From Streptomyces actuosus (GTDB taxonomy: Bacteria; Actinomycetota; Actinomycetes; Streptomycetales; Streptomycetaceae), in the NCBI RefSeq assembly GCF_016921115.1, contig NZ_JAFFZS010000047.1, positions 1-47,255 on the forward strand: DNA of 47,255 nt, read 5' to 3'. Below are positions 8,788-16,320 of this stretch, one piece after another. The stretch's first letter is position 1. The number at the start of each line of letters is the position of its first letter. A model generated the notes under the pieces. It was not told the DNA's origin, did not search any database, and saw only the letters and a program-made list of their open reading frames with translations. The position numbers were made by a program, and so were the translations under genes.

Positions 8788-9803
8788 TGAACCAGATGCA
8801 GACCGTCGTCATCACCGGTGCCAGCGCCGGCATCGGCCGCGCCACCGCCCGAGCCTACGGCGCCCGAGGAGCCAACGTCGTCCTCCTGGCCCGCGGACAG
8901 ACCGGGCTCGACGCGGCCGCCCGCGACGTCGAAGAAGCCGGCGGAACAGCCCGGGCCGTCCCCACCGACACCGCAGACCCCCAGCAGGTCGAGGCAGCGG
9001 CCGACACCGCCGTCCAAGCCTTCGGTGCGATCGACGTCTGGGTCAACGTCGCCTTCACCTCTGTCTTCGCGCCCTTCACCGAGATCACGGCAGAAGAATA
9101 CGAACGCGTCACCCAGGTGTCCTACCTCGGCTTCGTCAACGGCACCCGGTCCGCCCTCAAACGGATGCTGCCACGCAATCAGGGAACCATCGTGCAGGTC
9201 GGCTCCGCCCTGGGATCCCGATCCATTCCCCTGCAGTCCGCCTACTGCGGCGCCAAACACGCCGTCAACGGCTTCACCTCCTCCGTACGCACCGAACTCC
9301 TCCACCAAGGCAGTGACGTGCGCATCACGATCGTGCAAATGCCGGCCGTCAACACACCCCAGTTCTCCTGGGTCCTGTCCCGCCTGCCCAAGCGCCCGCA
9401 GCCAGTCCCGCCCATCTACCAACCCGAAGTCGCCGCCCGGGCGGTTCTCCACGCCGCCGATCACGCCCGCCGCAAGCAGTACTACGCCGGTGCCAGCACC
9501 GTCGCCACCATCTGGGGCAACAAGATCGCCCCTGCACTCCTCGACCGCTACCTCGCCCGCACCGGATACGACTCCCAGCAGACCGCCGAGCCCGACAACC
9601 CTCACCGGCCCCACAACCTCTGGCAACCACTCGACGGCACCGAAGGCACCGACCACGGCGCCCACGGCGCCTTCGACGACCGAGCCCACACACACGCCCC
9701 TCAGCTCCAGCTCTCCCAGAACCTGCCCCGTGCCGTGGCCATGGCCGGCACCGCCGCCGTGACCCTGCTGATCGGCCGCGCCCTCCGCAAACACCGAGGC
9801 TGA
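8787..9803 (+). CDS. SDR-family oxidoreductase with C-terminal membrane anchor
   Basis: A 338-residue short-chain dehydrogenase. The Rossmann nucleotide-binding motif is TGASAGIGRA (near residue 10). The catalytic serine lies in VQVGSALGS, and the YxxxK pair is in SAYCGAKHAVNG. The usual NNAG segment is replaced by VNVAFTSVFAPF, a variation of this subfamily. After the catalytic domain (about 1-250) comes a long proline- and histidine-rich tail. A final hydrophobic helix (about 312-330, AVAMAGTAAVTLLIGRAL) then leads to RKHRG, so the enzyme is probably tethered to the membrane. The first enzyme of the operon ends in the same way (helix then RRHRG). The start overlaps the GH15 stop codon. It is the last gene of the operon. 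The substrate is unknown. Confidence 0.85.
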   Translation: MNQMQTVVITGASAGIGRATARAYGARGANVVLLARGQTGLDAAARDVEEAGGTARAVPTDTADPQQVEAAADTAVQAFGAIDVWVNVAFTSVFAPFTEITAEEYERVTQVSYLGFVNGTRSALKRMLPRNQGTIVQVGSALGSRSIPLQSAYCGAKHAVNGFTSSVRTELLHQGSDVRITIVQMPAVNTPQFSWVLSRLPKRPQPVPPIYQPEVAARAVLHAADHARRKQYYAGASTVATIWGNKIAPALLDRYLARTGYDSQQTAEPDNPHRPHNLWQPLDGTEGTDHGAHGAFDDRAHTHAPQLQLSQNLPRAVAMAGTAAVTLLIGRALRKHRG

Positions 9804-10214
9804 ACCTGCCCGATCAGCAGCGGTACTGGAGAAGTAATAGGACCCCGGCGCTCATCCCCCGACCGGGCCCCACCAGAGTGCGAGGCTCAGGGCTACCGGC
9901 GAGGGAGCGGCGCTCGGATCCCGGCGGCAGCCCCAGGAACGGCGGCGGTCCGGCACCCTGCCCCTTCTTGTGGACGCTCCGGTATTGCTCCAGCCTGCGC
10001 TCGTCGTCCCACTGCGTCGCAGGGCCGTGCCGGCCCCTCGCTCCGACGCGAGCCCCGGAGCGAACCGGGAGACCGTCCGACCTCCCCCAGCTGCCGCCTT
10101 TGCCACGCGCTCACCGGATCCGCGACGGCAACGATGAACGAATTTCGTTCGCGCTCCCCTGGGGTACGACGAGCGACCGTTGGGCCAATTACGTGAGCGC
10201 CAACACCTTCCTGG
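9804..10214. other. Non-coding stretch between the operon and the DUF3040-like gene
   Basis: I find no credible gene. The open frames here have arginine/proline-rich translations with no recognisable family. No clear terminator hairpin or regulatory palindrome was seen. Confidence 0.4.
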
Positions 10215-10526
10215 TCATGACGCAGCGCCGTCCGGGCGCCGGCAGACGGCGCTACGGCGGGCACTCTCACCCGCTCCTTCCGCCGCAGACACCGCCCCTC
10301 GCCGAATACCGCAGCGCCGCCGTACGCCGTACGCCGTACGCCGTACCGGAAAGCGTAGTGCGGCCAGGGTGCAGAGGACTCCCGCCGCGAGGGAACGCCG
10401 TGCGATGACACGTAGCCGGGGCCGGGAGCGCAGCGTGCGCTGGAGCTCGACGTCGGCTTGAAGCCTCTGCTCGATGTCCGCGAGGATCTTGCGTTCGTGG
10501 GGTGACAGCGCGGCTCCGTCATCCAT
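10215..10526 (-). CDS. DUF3040-like small membrane protein, probably frameshifted at its C-terminus
   Basis: The first 45 residues (MDDGAALSPHERKILADIEQ and onward, to RSRPRLRVIARRSL) match the start of DUF3040 proteins. That family has a short acidic HERxIL helix followed by one or two transmembrane helices. The hydrophobic part here begins (SLAAGVLCTLAAL) but changes at about residue 58 into an arginine-rich tail with no second helix. The change falls exactly at a run of 7-bp repeats (10318-10346), which suggests that loss or gain of repeat units has shifted the frame. I start it at the ATG at 10526. Its first half is probably genuine DUF3040. Whether the product works is doubtful. Confidence 0.5.
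   Translation of the reverse strand: MDDGAALSPHERKILADIEQRLQADVELQRTLRSRPRLRVIARRSLAAGVLCTLAALRFPVRRTAYGVRRRCGIRRGAVSAAEGAGESARRSAVCRRPDGAAS
10318..10346. repeat. Tandem 7-bp repeats (GTACGCC)
   Basis: About four consecutive copies of GTACGCC, the last incomplete, lie inside the DUF3040-like reading frame. A 7-bp unit is not a multiple of three, so a change in copy number would switch frame. On the minus strand the unit reads as GGCGTAC. Confidence 0.7.
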
Positions 10527-10840
10527 TCCAACCCACCTCCGCTGATCGCGTACGGCCGGGTGCAAGTGCCACTGGCCGACCGATGCTGCCGGGCGGCTGG
10601 TGATCAGTTCCCCGGCTGCGCTCGGGTCGCTGTTGCGCTGCCGACCTGCGTCATGACGGTGGTCCTCTCGCTTCTGCTCCTCGGCCGAATGACCTAGCAG
10701 GTCACCGTCGCACGGCGCGTGCCACGACAGCCCGCCGACACATCTTGCGGCGGCGAGCCCGGGCGGGATGGAAGTGCGGCGAGGGTCCCGGGTAGCGGAC
10801 CGTGGCCGACCGGTGTGGAGTGGGAAAGGGGCTGACGGTG

Positions 10841-10866
10841 GCGTCGGGGAAGGCGCTACCGGGTAC
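10841..10866 (+). promoter_or_regulatory. Sigma-B-type stress promoter (GCGT-N16-GGGTAC)
   Basis: The spacing and hexamers fit the consensus GNNT-N14-16-GGGTAC/T recognised by Streptomyces SigB-family stress sigma factors. The -10 element ends 40 bp before the ATG at 10907. Confidence 0.55.
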
Positions 10867-10876
10867 CCGGTAGCGC
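10853..10876. promoter_or_regulatory. Perfect 24-bp palindrome overlapping the -10 element
   Basis: The left half is GCGCTACCGGGT and the right half is its exact reverse complement, with no spacer. It covers the GGGTAC of the putative sigma-B promoter, so a dimeric regulator bound here would block that promoter. An mRNA hairpin in the leader is the alternative. Confidence 0.6.
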
Positions 10877-10906
10877 AGCCACCCGGACAGGAAGGAATGA
10901 GGCGTC

Positions 10907-11233
10907 ATGCCGGCAGGATCGAGCAAGAAGCGGGAGCGTCAGTACGAGCACATCAAGGAAAGTGCCGAAGAGCGTGGTGCGTCCGAGAGCCGTGCGAAGG
11001 AGATCGCCGCGCGCACGGTCAACAAGGAACGGGCACGGTCGGGCGAGGCGAAGTCCTCCAGCAAGACCTCTACCCGTGATCCGAAGTCCGCCTACCAGCG
11101 GGGTGGGGAACGCTCCCACTCCGGCTCCCAGGGGCCCACGAAGGACCAGCTCTACGAAGAGGCCAAGAAGAAGAACATCGAGGGCCGCTCTAGCATGAAC
11201 AAGCGACAGCTCCGCGACGCCCTCGGCCGCTGA
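10907..11233 (+). CDS. Small basic protein with Rho-N/HeH-like C-terminus (plasmid-stabilisation-like)
   Basis: A 108-residue, highly charged protein. Residues 1-50 (SSKKRERQYEHIKESAEERG, then AKEIAARTVNKERARSGE) form a basic helix typical of small actinobacterial proteins often annotated as plasmid stabilisation protein. Residues 75-108 (TKDQLYEEAKKKNIEGRSSM then NKRQLRDALGR) fit the short helix-extended-helix / Rho-N fold that binds nucleic acid. The ATG is preceded by GGAAGGAATGAGG. A sigma-B-like promoter and a palindrome lie just upstream, so stress induction is likely. The exact role is unknown; a nucleic-acid-associated stress protein is my inference. Confidence 0.7.
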   Translation: MPAGSSKKRERQYEHIKESAEERGASESRAKEIAARTVNKERARSGEAKSSSKTSTRDPKSAYQRGGERSHSGSQGPTKDQLYEEAKKKNIEGRSSMNKRQLRDALGR

Positions 11234-11352
11234 CCGCCCTCGTCGGCCCGGCAGACACCGGGAACAGGGCAGTCGCTCACCATCGCTGCCCGCCCCTGCC
11301 CAAGCGGGCGCGTACGTGCCGGCTTCCGTGCTGGGGATCGAGGACGCATGAC

Positions 11353-11695
11353 ATGTGGAGCTATCACCCGAAGTCCCACCACCGGCCCGGTGTGCGGATG
11401 ACCGGTCACACCGTCGTGGCCACCGACGGCCCCATCGGCACCATCGACGAAGCGATTCGAAGAGCTCGGCTCCACCTACGTCGTCGTCGACACCGGACGG
11501 ACCGTGGACCCTCGGCAGGCACGTGCTGCTCCGGGCCGCCACTCTCGTGCGGGCCGAACGCGACGAGGCGAAGCTCCTCGTCAGCCGGACTCGGGACGAG
11601 ATCAAGGATGCGCCCCCATACGACCCGGACCTCCACCGCGGCGACAGCCATACTGCGAGAACGTCGCCGACTGCTATCGCCCCCTTTTACAGCTG
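11353..11695 (+). pseudogene. PRC-barrel domain protein broken by several frameshifts
   Basis: Reading through three frames rebuilds a Streptomyces PRC-barrel protein of about 115 residues. Frame A from the ATG at 11353 gives MWSYHPKSHHRPGVRMTGHT and onward to GPIGTIDEA. Frame B then gives EELGSTYVVVDTG from about 11460. Frame C gives GPWTLGRHVLLRAATLVRAE and onward to RDEIKDAPPYDPDLHRGDS from about 11497. Frame B gives YCENVADCYRP, and frame C again ends PFYS with a stop near 11694. Each piece matches the family in order, so at least three and probably four single-base indels are needed. No single frame is coding over the whole length. Sequencing error would give the same picture, but several errors in 340 bp would be unusual. 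The family is linked to stress and photosynthetic-type PRC barrels and has no firm function in Streptomyces. Confidence 0.65.
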
Positions 11696-11730
11696 ACACG
11701 GCCATGCTGCAGCGGCTTTCGAGGAGAACC

Positions 11731-12153
11731 GTGACACCGGAGACCAACAACAGCGGGATCGGTACGGCTGCGCGCTGCGACCTCTGCGAGGCTCCCATCA
11801 CCGACGAGCACGTGTTCTGCACCCATGTCAGGGATTCGTCCTACCTTCACCCCCATGACCGTCACCTGGACGGCGACCGGCCCTTGACGGCCTGCTCCGC
11901 GGAGCACCTGAACGAATTGATCAAGAAGGTGGGTGCCCGCCCCTTCGCGAACGAGGAGCTGTGGGCCGGGAAGATGGCCCGCGTGCTGGCCGCTCACTCC
12001 CAGAGCCTCAGCCTCTACGCACTCGCGATGGAGACCGGGCTGACACAGGACCAGATCGCACAAGCCGCCTTCTGGGCCGGCCGAGCCGAACCCTCGCAGC
12101 CAGCCTCCGAATCACTGCCGGGCCCGGCTTCGACGGGGCCCGAGCAGGTGTAG
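11731..12153 (+). CDS. Small cysteine-rich (zinc-ribbon-like) protein of unknown function
   Basis: A 140-residue protein starting at GTG after GAGGAGAACC. Near residue 12 it has CDLCEAPITDEHVFC, and further on LTACSAEHLNELIKK, giving a C-x2-C...C...C pattern that could bind zinc. The middle and C-terminal part is helical (ELWAGKMARVLAAHSQSLSL and ETGLTQDQIAQAAFWAGRAE), somewhat like a helix-turn-helix. I do not recognise the family. The gene follows the broken PRC-barrel gene and lies upstream of the HAD phosphatase. A longer frame reaches back to 11353, but it only covers the pseudogene in the wrong frame, so I place the start here. Confidence 0.6.
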   Translation: MTPETNNSGIGTAARCDLCEAPITDEHVFCTHVRDSSYLHPHDRHLDGDRPLTACSAEHLNELIKKVGARPFANEELWAGKMARVLAAHSQSLSLYALAMETGLTQDQIAQAAFWAGRAEPSQPASESLPGPASTGPEQV

Positions 12154-12359
12154 ACACGGGCCGGGCAAGGCAGGCCGTCAGCCTGTGCATGAGCTGCGGT
12201 ACTGGCTCCACCCGGGTGGAGCCTCCGGCGCCGAGCTGCGTCATGGTTGGCCTCATCCGCCCCGGACGGCCGCGACCGACGTCGGCGGCAGGCCGGACCG
12301 CGCGGCACGACGACACGACGTGGCCCGACCGCGCGGAGGACTCAAGGAAAGGTGGAGAG

Positions 12360-13016
12360 ATGGCACGGGCGGCACTCTTCGACGTCGACGGCACCCTCGT
12401 CGACACCAATCATCTGCACACGGTCACCTGGTGGGAGGCCTTTCGCCAGAGCGGTCACCGGGTGACCATGCACGCGGTCCACCGGGCCGTGGGCCTCGGC
12501 TCCAAGGACCTCATCGCCTACCTCCTCGGCGAGGACCGGAACCGGGACGAGGACGACGCCCTCAGTGACGCCCACCGGACGCTGTACGGGACCTATTTCG
12601 AACGCCTTGCGGCCTTCGAGTCCGCGGGCGACCTGCTACGCACGCTCGCGGGGCGGGGCTGGAAGATCGTTCTGGTGACCTCGGCAAGCGGCGCCGAGCT
12701 CGGGGCGCTGCGCCGCGCCATCGACGCCGACGAGGCCGTCCTGACCACGACCAGCGCCGACGACGTCTCGTCTGGCAAGCCTGCCCCGGAGCCCGTGCTG
12801 CAGGCCCTAGAACTCGCACAGGCCCGCGCCGAGGAATCGGTGTTCGTGGGCGACACCGCCTGGGACATGGCGGCGGGCACGCGGGCCGGAGTCACATGCG
12901 TCGGGTTACTGAGCGGCGGACTCCCCGGGGCGGCATTGGAGGCCGCGGGGGCCTCGGCCCTGTACCGCGACGCGGCCGAGCTGCTGCGGTCGCTGGACGA
13001 CAGCCCACTGGGCTGA
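12360..13016 (+). CDS. HAD-family phosphatase (phosphoglycolate phosphatase / beta-phosphoglucomutase-like)
   Basis: A 218-residue haloacid dehalogenase-type hydrolase. Motif I is FDVDGTLVDTNHLH (near 8) with the nucleophilic and acid aspartates. Then come a helical cap (about 18-80), motif II VLVTSASGAE, motif III around SSGKPAPEPVL, and motif IV VFVGDTAWDMAAG. The DxDGTLxD signature and small cap fit phosphatases of sugar phosphates or phosphoglycolate. The substrate is not determinable. The ATG follows GGTGGAGAG. Codon 183 is TTA (12906-12908), so translation may depend on bldA. A strong hairpin downstream (13221-13262) separates it from convergent nirD. Confidence 0.85.
   Translation: MARAALFDVDGTLVDTNHLHTVTWWEAFRQSGHRVTMHAVHRAVGLGSKDLIAYLLGEDRNRDEDDALSDAHRTLYGTYFERLAAFESAGDLLRTLAGRGWKIVLVTSASGAELGALRRAIDADEAVLTTTSADDVSSGKPAPEPVLQALELAQARAEESVFVGDTAWDMAAGTRAGVTCVGLLSGGLPGAALEAAGASALYRDAAELLRSLDDSPLG
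12906..12908 (+). promoter_or_regulatory. TTA codon in the HAD phosphatase gene (possible bldA control)
   Basis: In-frame codon 183, context GTC GGG TTA CTG AGC. TTA is rare in Streptomyces and marks genes whose translation needs the bldA tRNA. Confidence 0.6.
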
Positions 13017-13348
13017 GGAGCGGCAGGCCGGCTGCCGCGGCCGCACGTCACAGGAGGCTGCCGCCGTGCGGAGGGGATGGTCGATCGCCCGCGGGGCCGA
13101 GAGCCTTGAGAACCTTGTCGGCTTGCGGAAAGTCGGTTCGCCTAGAGGCGCAAAGTGGGCCATGACCTCCGAGGACGTCGGAGATCCGGCGTCCTGGCGG
13201 TGCGTGTGCGCAGGCGTACGGCGGCGGGCCCGGCCGTCGCCCCGTTCGGCCGGGCCCGCCGCCCGTCGTGCTGCGGATCGTTCGCCCCGGACGGGACCGC
13301 CCGTCCGCACGGACGGACGATTCCGCGTCCGGGGCGCCGCCGCCCCTC
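13017..13348. other. Convergent intergenic region between HAD gene and nirD
   Basis: No gene seen. The region contains a strong 15-bp-stem hairpin (listed separately) and further GC-rich inverted repeats near 13300-13345, as expected between two converging transcription units. Confidence 0.5.
13221..13262. terminator. Strong GC-rich hairpin, likely bidirectional terminator
   Basis: A perfect 15-bp stem (GCGGCGGGCCCGGCC and its complement) around a 12-base loop sits between the ends of two convergent genes. There is no clear T-run, which is common for Streptomyces terminators. Confidence 0.65.
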
Positions 13349-13708
13349 TCAGGCGGTCCGCACCTCGTACGTCGCCACGTGCACGTCCTCGTCGTCCAGG
13401 CACCTGCCGGAGGCCAGGTCGAAGCGCTGCTTCAGCAGCGGGCTGGCGACGAACGCGCTGCCCTCGTGGGTGCCCGTCAGGCCCCGGGACAGGACCGCCG
13501 CGCCACTGAAGGGGTCACGGTTGTCGATGGCGTACAGCCGGCCTCCGCGGTCGCGGAACAGGGCGATCTGGCGGCCGTCCGGCAGCAGGGCGGCCACGCC
13601 CCGGCCGGGCAGCAGCCGGGGCAGGTCGCAGACCGTGAACCAGTCGTCCGCCCCAGTGTCCAGGCGCAGTTGGACCTTCAGGTCGGTCGTCTCGGGTGCC
13701 AGGGTCAT
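13349..13708 (-). CDS. nirD: Nitrite reductase (NADH) small subunit
   Basis: A 119-residue NirD-type protein: a Rieske-like fold (VCDLPRLLPGRGVAALLPDG, then LYAIDNRDPFSGAAVLSRG, FVASPLLKQRFDLASGRCLD) without the Rieske iron ligands, as in other assimilatory NirD proteins. It partners NirB, which reduces nitrite to ammonium with NADH in the cytoplasm. The start codon overlaps the nirB stop (ATGA), so the two are coupled. It is the last gene of the FAD oxidoreductase-nirB-nirD operon and ends before a strong hairpin. Confidence 0.92.
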   Translation of the reverse strand: MTLAPETTDLKVQLRLDTGADDWFTVCDLPRLLPGRGVAALLPDGRQIALFRDRGGRLYAIDNRDPFSGAAVLSRGLTGTHEGSAFVASPLLKQRFDLASGRCLDDEDVHVATYEVRTA

Positions 13709-16320
13709 CGCTGGGCGCTCCCTTCCAGGACTTCTTCGGCAGGCCGCAGGCCGATCGCCAGCAGCGGCAGGTCGGGCTTGATCTGGTCGCGCTCGGGGAC
13801 GAATCCGACGACCGGGTCGGGGGTGTCGGGCGCGTTGACGAAGGACACGAAGCGGGCGAGCTTCTCGGGGTCGTTGATGGTCTCCGCCCACTCGTCGCGG
13901 TAGTGGGCGACGTGCGCGGCCATCAGCTCCTCCAGTTCCCCGCAGATGCCGAGGGAGTCCTCGACGACCACCTCGCGCACGTGGTCCAGGCCGCCGGGGA
14001 TCCGCTCCAGCCAGGTCGAGGTGCGCTCGAGTCGGTCGGCGGTGCGGATGTAGAACATCAGGAACCGGTCGATCAGGCGGACCAGCTCGGCGTCGGACAG
14101 GTCCTGCGCGAGGAGGTCGGCGTGGCGCGGGGTGGCGCCGCCGTTGCCGCCGACGTACAGGTTCCAGCCGTTGGCGGTGGCGATCACGCCGAAGTCCTTC
14201 GACTGGGCCTCGGCGCACTCGCGCTGGCAGCCGGAGACCGCCGACTTCAGCTTGTGGGGCGAGCGCAGGCCGCGGTAGCGCAGCTCCAGGTCGATGGCCA
14301 TGCGCACCGAGTCCTGGACGCCGTAGCGGCACCAGGTCTGCCCCACGCAGGACTTCACCGTGCGCAGCGCCTTGCCGTAGGCGTGGCCCGACTCGAAGCC
14401 GGCGTCCACCAGGCGGGCCCAGATGAGGGGGAGCTGTTCGACCCGCGCGCCGAACATGTCGATGCGCTGGCCGCCGGTGATCTTCGTGTAGAGGCCGAAG
14501 TCGCGGGCGATCTCCCCGATGACGATCAGCTTCTCGGGGGTGATCTCACCGCCGGGGATGCGCGGCACGACGGAGTACGAGCCGTTCCGCTGCAGGTTGG
14601 CGAGGAAGTGGTCGTTGCTGTCCTGGAGGGTCGCCTGCTCGCCCTCCAGGACGTAGCCGCTCGCGCCGATCGTCGGGGCGAGGGAGGCGATGACGGACGC
14701 CACCGCCGGCTTGCAGATCTCGCAGCCGTCGCCGCCGCGGGCGCCCTCACGGCCGTACCGGTCCAGCAGCTCCTGGTAGGTGCTGATGCGCAGTGCCAGG
14801 ACGATCTCGTAGAGCTCCTCGCGGGTCTGCGCGAAGCAGCCGCACAGGCCCTTGTCGACCTCGACGCCGTTCGCCTCCAGCTCGGCGGTGACCAGCTGGC
14901 CGAGCACCTTGACGCAACTCCCGCACCCGGTACCGGCCTTGGTGCACTTCTTCACCTCGGGCACGGTGGTGCAGCTGTGGTCGGTGACGGCGCCGCGGAT
15001 CGTGCCCTTGCTGACGTTGTGGCAGGAGCAGATGATCGCGTCGTCGGGCAGCGCGGACGGGCCGAGCTGTGCCGGGGCGCCGGCGCCCGCGGGCAGGACC
15101 AGCGACTCGGGGGAGACGGGCGGGACCGAGCCGGTCAGTGCGCGGAGGGTGCCGTACGCCTCCGCGTCGCCGACCAGGATGCCGCCCAGCAGGGTGCCGT
15201 CGCGGCCGATGACCAGCTTCTTGTACAGGCCCGCGCGGGAGTCGGAGTAGACGACGTCGAGGCAGTCCTCGGCGGTGCCGTGCGCGTCGCCGAAGGACGC
15301 CACGTCCACGCCGAGCAGCTTCAGCTTCGTCGACAGGTCGGCGCCGGTGAAGGACGCCTCGTCGGCGGCGATGGTCGCGGCGGCCGTCTGGGCCTGCTCG
15401 TAGCCCGGCGCGACCAGGCCGTAGACCCGGCCGTCGGTGGCCAGCGCGCACTCGCCGATCGCGAACACGTGCGGGTCGGTGACCGTGCGGCACTGCGCGT
15501 CGACGGCGACGCCGCCGCGTTCGCCCACCCGCAGGCCGCAGTCGCGGGCCAGCTGGTCGCGGGGGCGGACACCCGCGGAGAAGACCACCAGGTCGGTGGT
15601 GACCGTGGAGCCGTCGGACAGCTTCATGCCGGTCACCCGGCCGTCGTCGCCGGTGACGATCTCCTGGGTCCCGGTGCCGGTGTGCACGGTCAGGCCCATG
15701 TCCTCGATGGTGCGCAGCAGTGCGGCGCCGCCGCCGTCGTCGACCTGCACCGGCATCAGCCGCGGCGCGAACTCCACGATGTGCGTCTCGACGCCGAGGC
15801 CCTGCAGCGCGCCCGCGGCCTCCAGGCCGAGCAGGCCGCCGCCGACCACGGCTCCCACGCGGGCGTTCTTCGCGTACTCCTCGATCGCGAGCAGGTCCTC
15901 GATCGTGCGGTAGACGAAGCAGCCGTCGGCGTCCTTGCCGGGTACCGGTGGGACGAACGGGTAGGAGCCGGTGGCCAGGACGAGGGTGTCGTAGGCGAAG
16001 ACCCGTCCGGAGCGGGCGGTGACCGTGCGCGCGTCACGGTCGACCGTGTCCGCGGGGTCGCCGACGTGCAGCTCGATGCCGTGGTCCGCGAGGAACCGCG
16101 GGTCCGTCATGGACAGGTCCTCGGGCGTCCTGCCCGAGAAGTACGAGGTGAGCTGTACGCGGTCGTAGGCGGGGCGCGGCTCCTCGCACAGCACGACGAC
16201 GCGGTGCGTGGCGGTCAGGCCGCGCTCGGCGAGCGCCTCGAGGAAGCGCTGGCCGACCATGCCGTGGCCGACGAGCACGATCGTGGGCCGAGGGCCGGTG
16301 CCCACGGAATCGGTCGACAT
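13705..16320 (-). CDS. nirB: Assimilatory nitrite reductase (NADH) large subunit
   Basis: An 871-residue NirB that reduces nitrite to ammonium. Domains: N-terminal FAD/NAD(P) oxidoreductase (IVLVGHGMVGQRFLEAL near 15, AVVGGGLLGLEAAGALQGLG near 157); two BFD-type [2Fe-2S] segments (ICSCHNVSKGTIR and CKPAVASVIASL region, 430-550); a nitrite/sulfite reductase ferredoxin half-domain; and the siroheme/4Fe-4S domain with the cysteine pairs CVGQTWC (near 660) and CQRECAEA (near 700). Siroheme is probably supplied through the chelatase at 26908. The start overlaps the upstream stop codon (TGATG) with GGAGG just before it. Transcription should come from the GlnR-controlled promoter at about 17.6 kb. 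Confidence 0.95.
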   Translation of the reverse strand: MSTDSVGTGPRPTIVLVGHGMVGQRFLEALAERGLTATHRVVVLCEEPRPAYDRVQLTSYFSGRTPEDLSMTDPRFLADHGIELHVGDPADTVDRDARTVTARSGRVFAYDTLVLATGSYPFVPPVPGKDADGCFVYRTIEDLLAIEEYAKNARVGAVVGGGLLGLEAAGALQGLGVETHIVEFAPRLMPVQVDDGGGAALLRTIEDMGLTVHTGTGTQEIVTGDDGRVTGMKLSDGSTVTTDLVVFSAGVRPRDQLARDCGLRVGERGGVAVDAQCRTVTDPHVFAIGECALATDGRVYGLVAPGYEQAQTAAATIAADEASFTGADLSTKLKLLGVDVASFGDAHGTAEDCLDVVYSDSRAGLYKKLVIGRDGTLLGGILVGDAEAYGTLRALTGSVPPVSPESLVLPAGAGAPAQLGPSALPDDAIICSCHNVSKGTIRGAVTDHSCTTVPEVKKCTKAGTGCGSCVKVLGQLVTAELEANGVEVDKGLCGCFAQTREELYEIVLALRISTYQELLDRYGREGARGGDGCEICKPAVASVIASLAPTIGASGYVLEGEQATLQDSNDHFLANLQRNGSYSVVPRIPGGEITPEKLIVIGEIARDFGLYTKITGGQRIDMFGARVEQLPLIWARLVDAGFESGHAYGKALRTVKSCVGQTWCRYGVQDSVRMAIDLELRYRGLRSPHKLKSAVSGCQRECAEAQSKDFGVIATANGWNLYVGGNGGATPRHADLLAQDLSDAELVRLIDRFLMFYIRTADRLERTSTWLERIPGGLDHVREVVVEDSLGICGELEELMAAHVAHYRDEWAETINDPEKLARFVSFVNAPDTPDPVVGFVPERDQIKPDLPLLAIGLRPAEEVLEGSAQR

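Larger units (their letters stand above)
10527..10906. other. Intergenic region with sigma-B-like promoter and 24-bp palindrome
   Basis: No gene seen. The right-hand part carries the promoter and palindrome listed separately, reading toward the small basic protein at 10907. The left half lies upstream of the divergent DUF3040-like gene and shows nothing distinctive. Confidence 0.5.

Noticed and set aside
9852..10106. Possible small gene on the minus strand
   Set aside because: Arginine/glycine-rich translation with no domain or plausible start region.
11232..11352. Small RNA or additional gene between the basic protein and the PRC-barrel remnant
   Set aside because: No hairpin or promoter stands out, and no start codon with a good coding frame.
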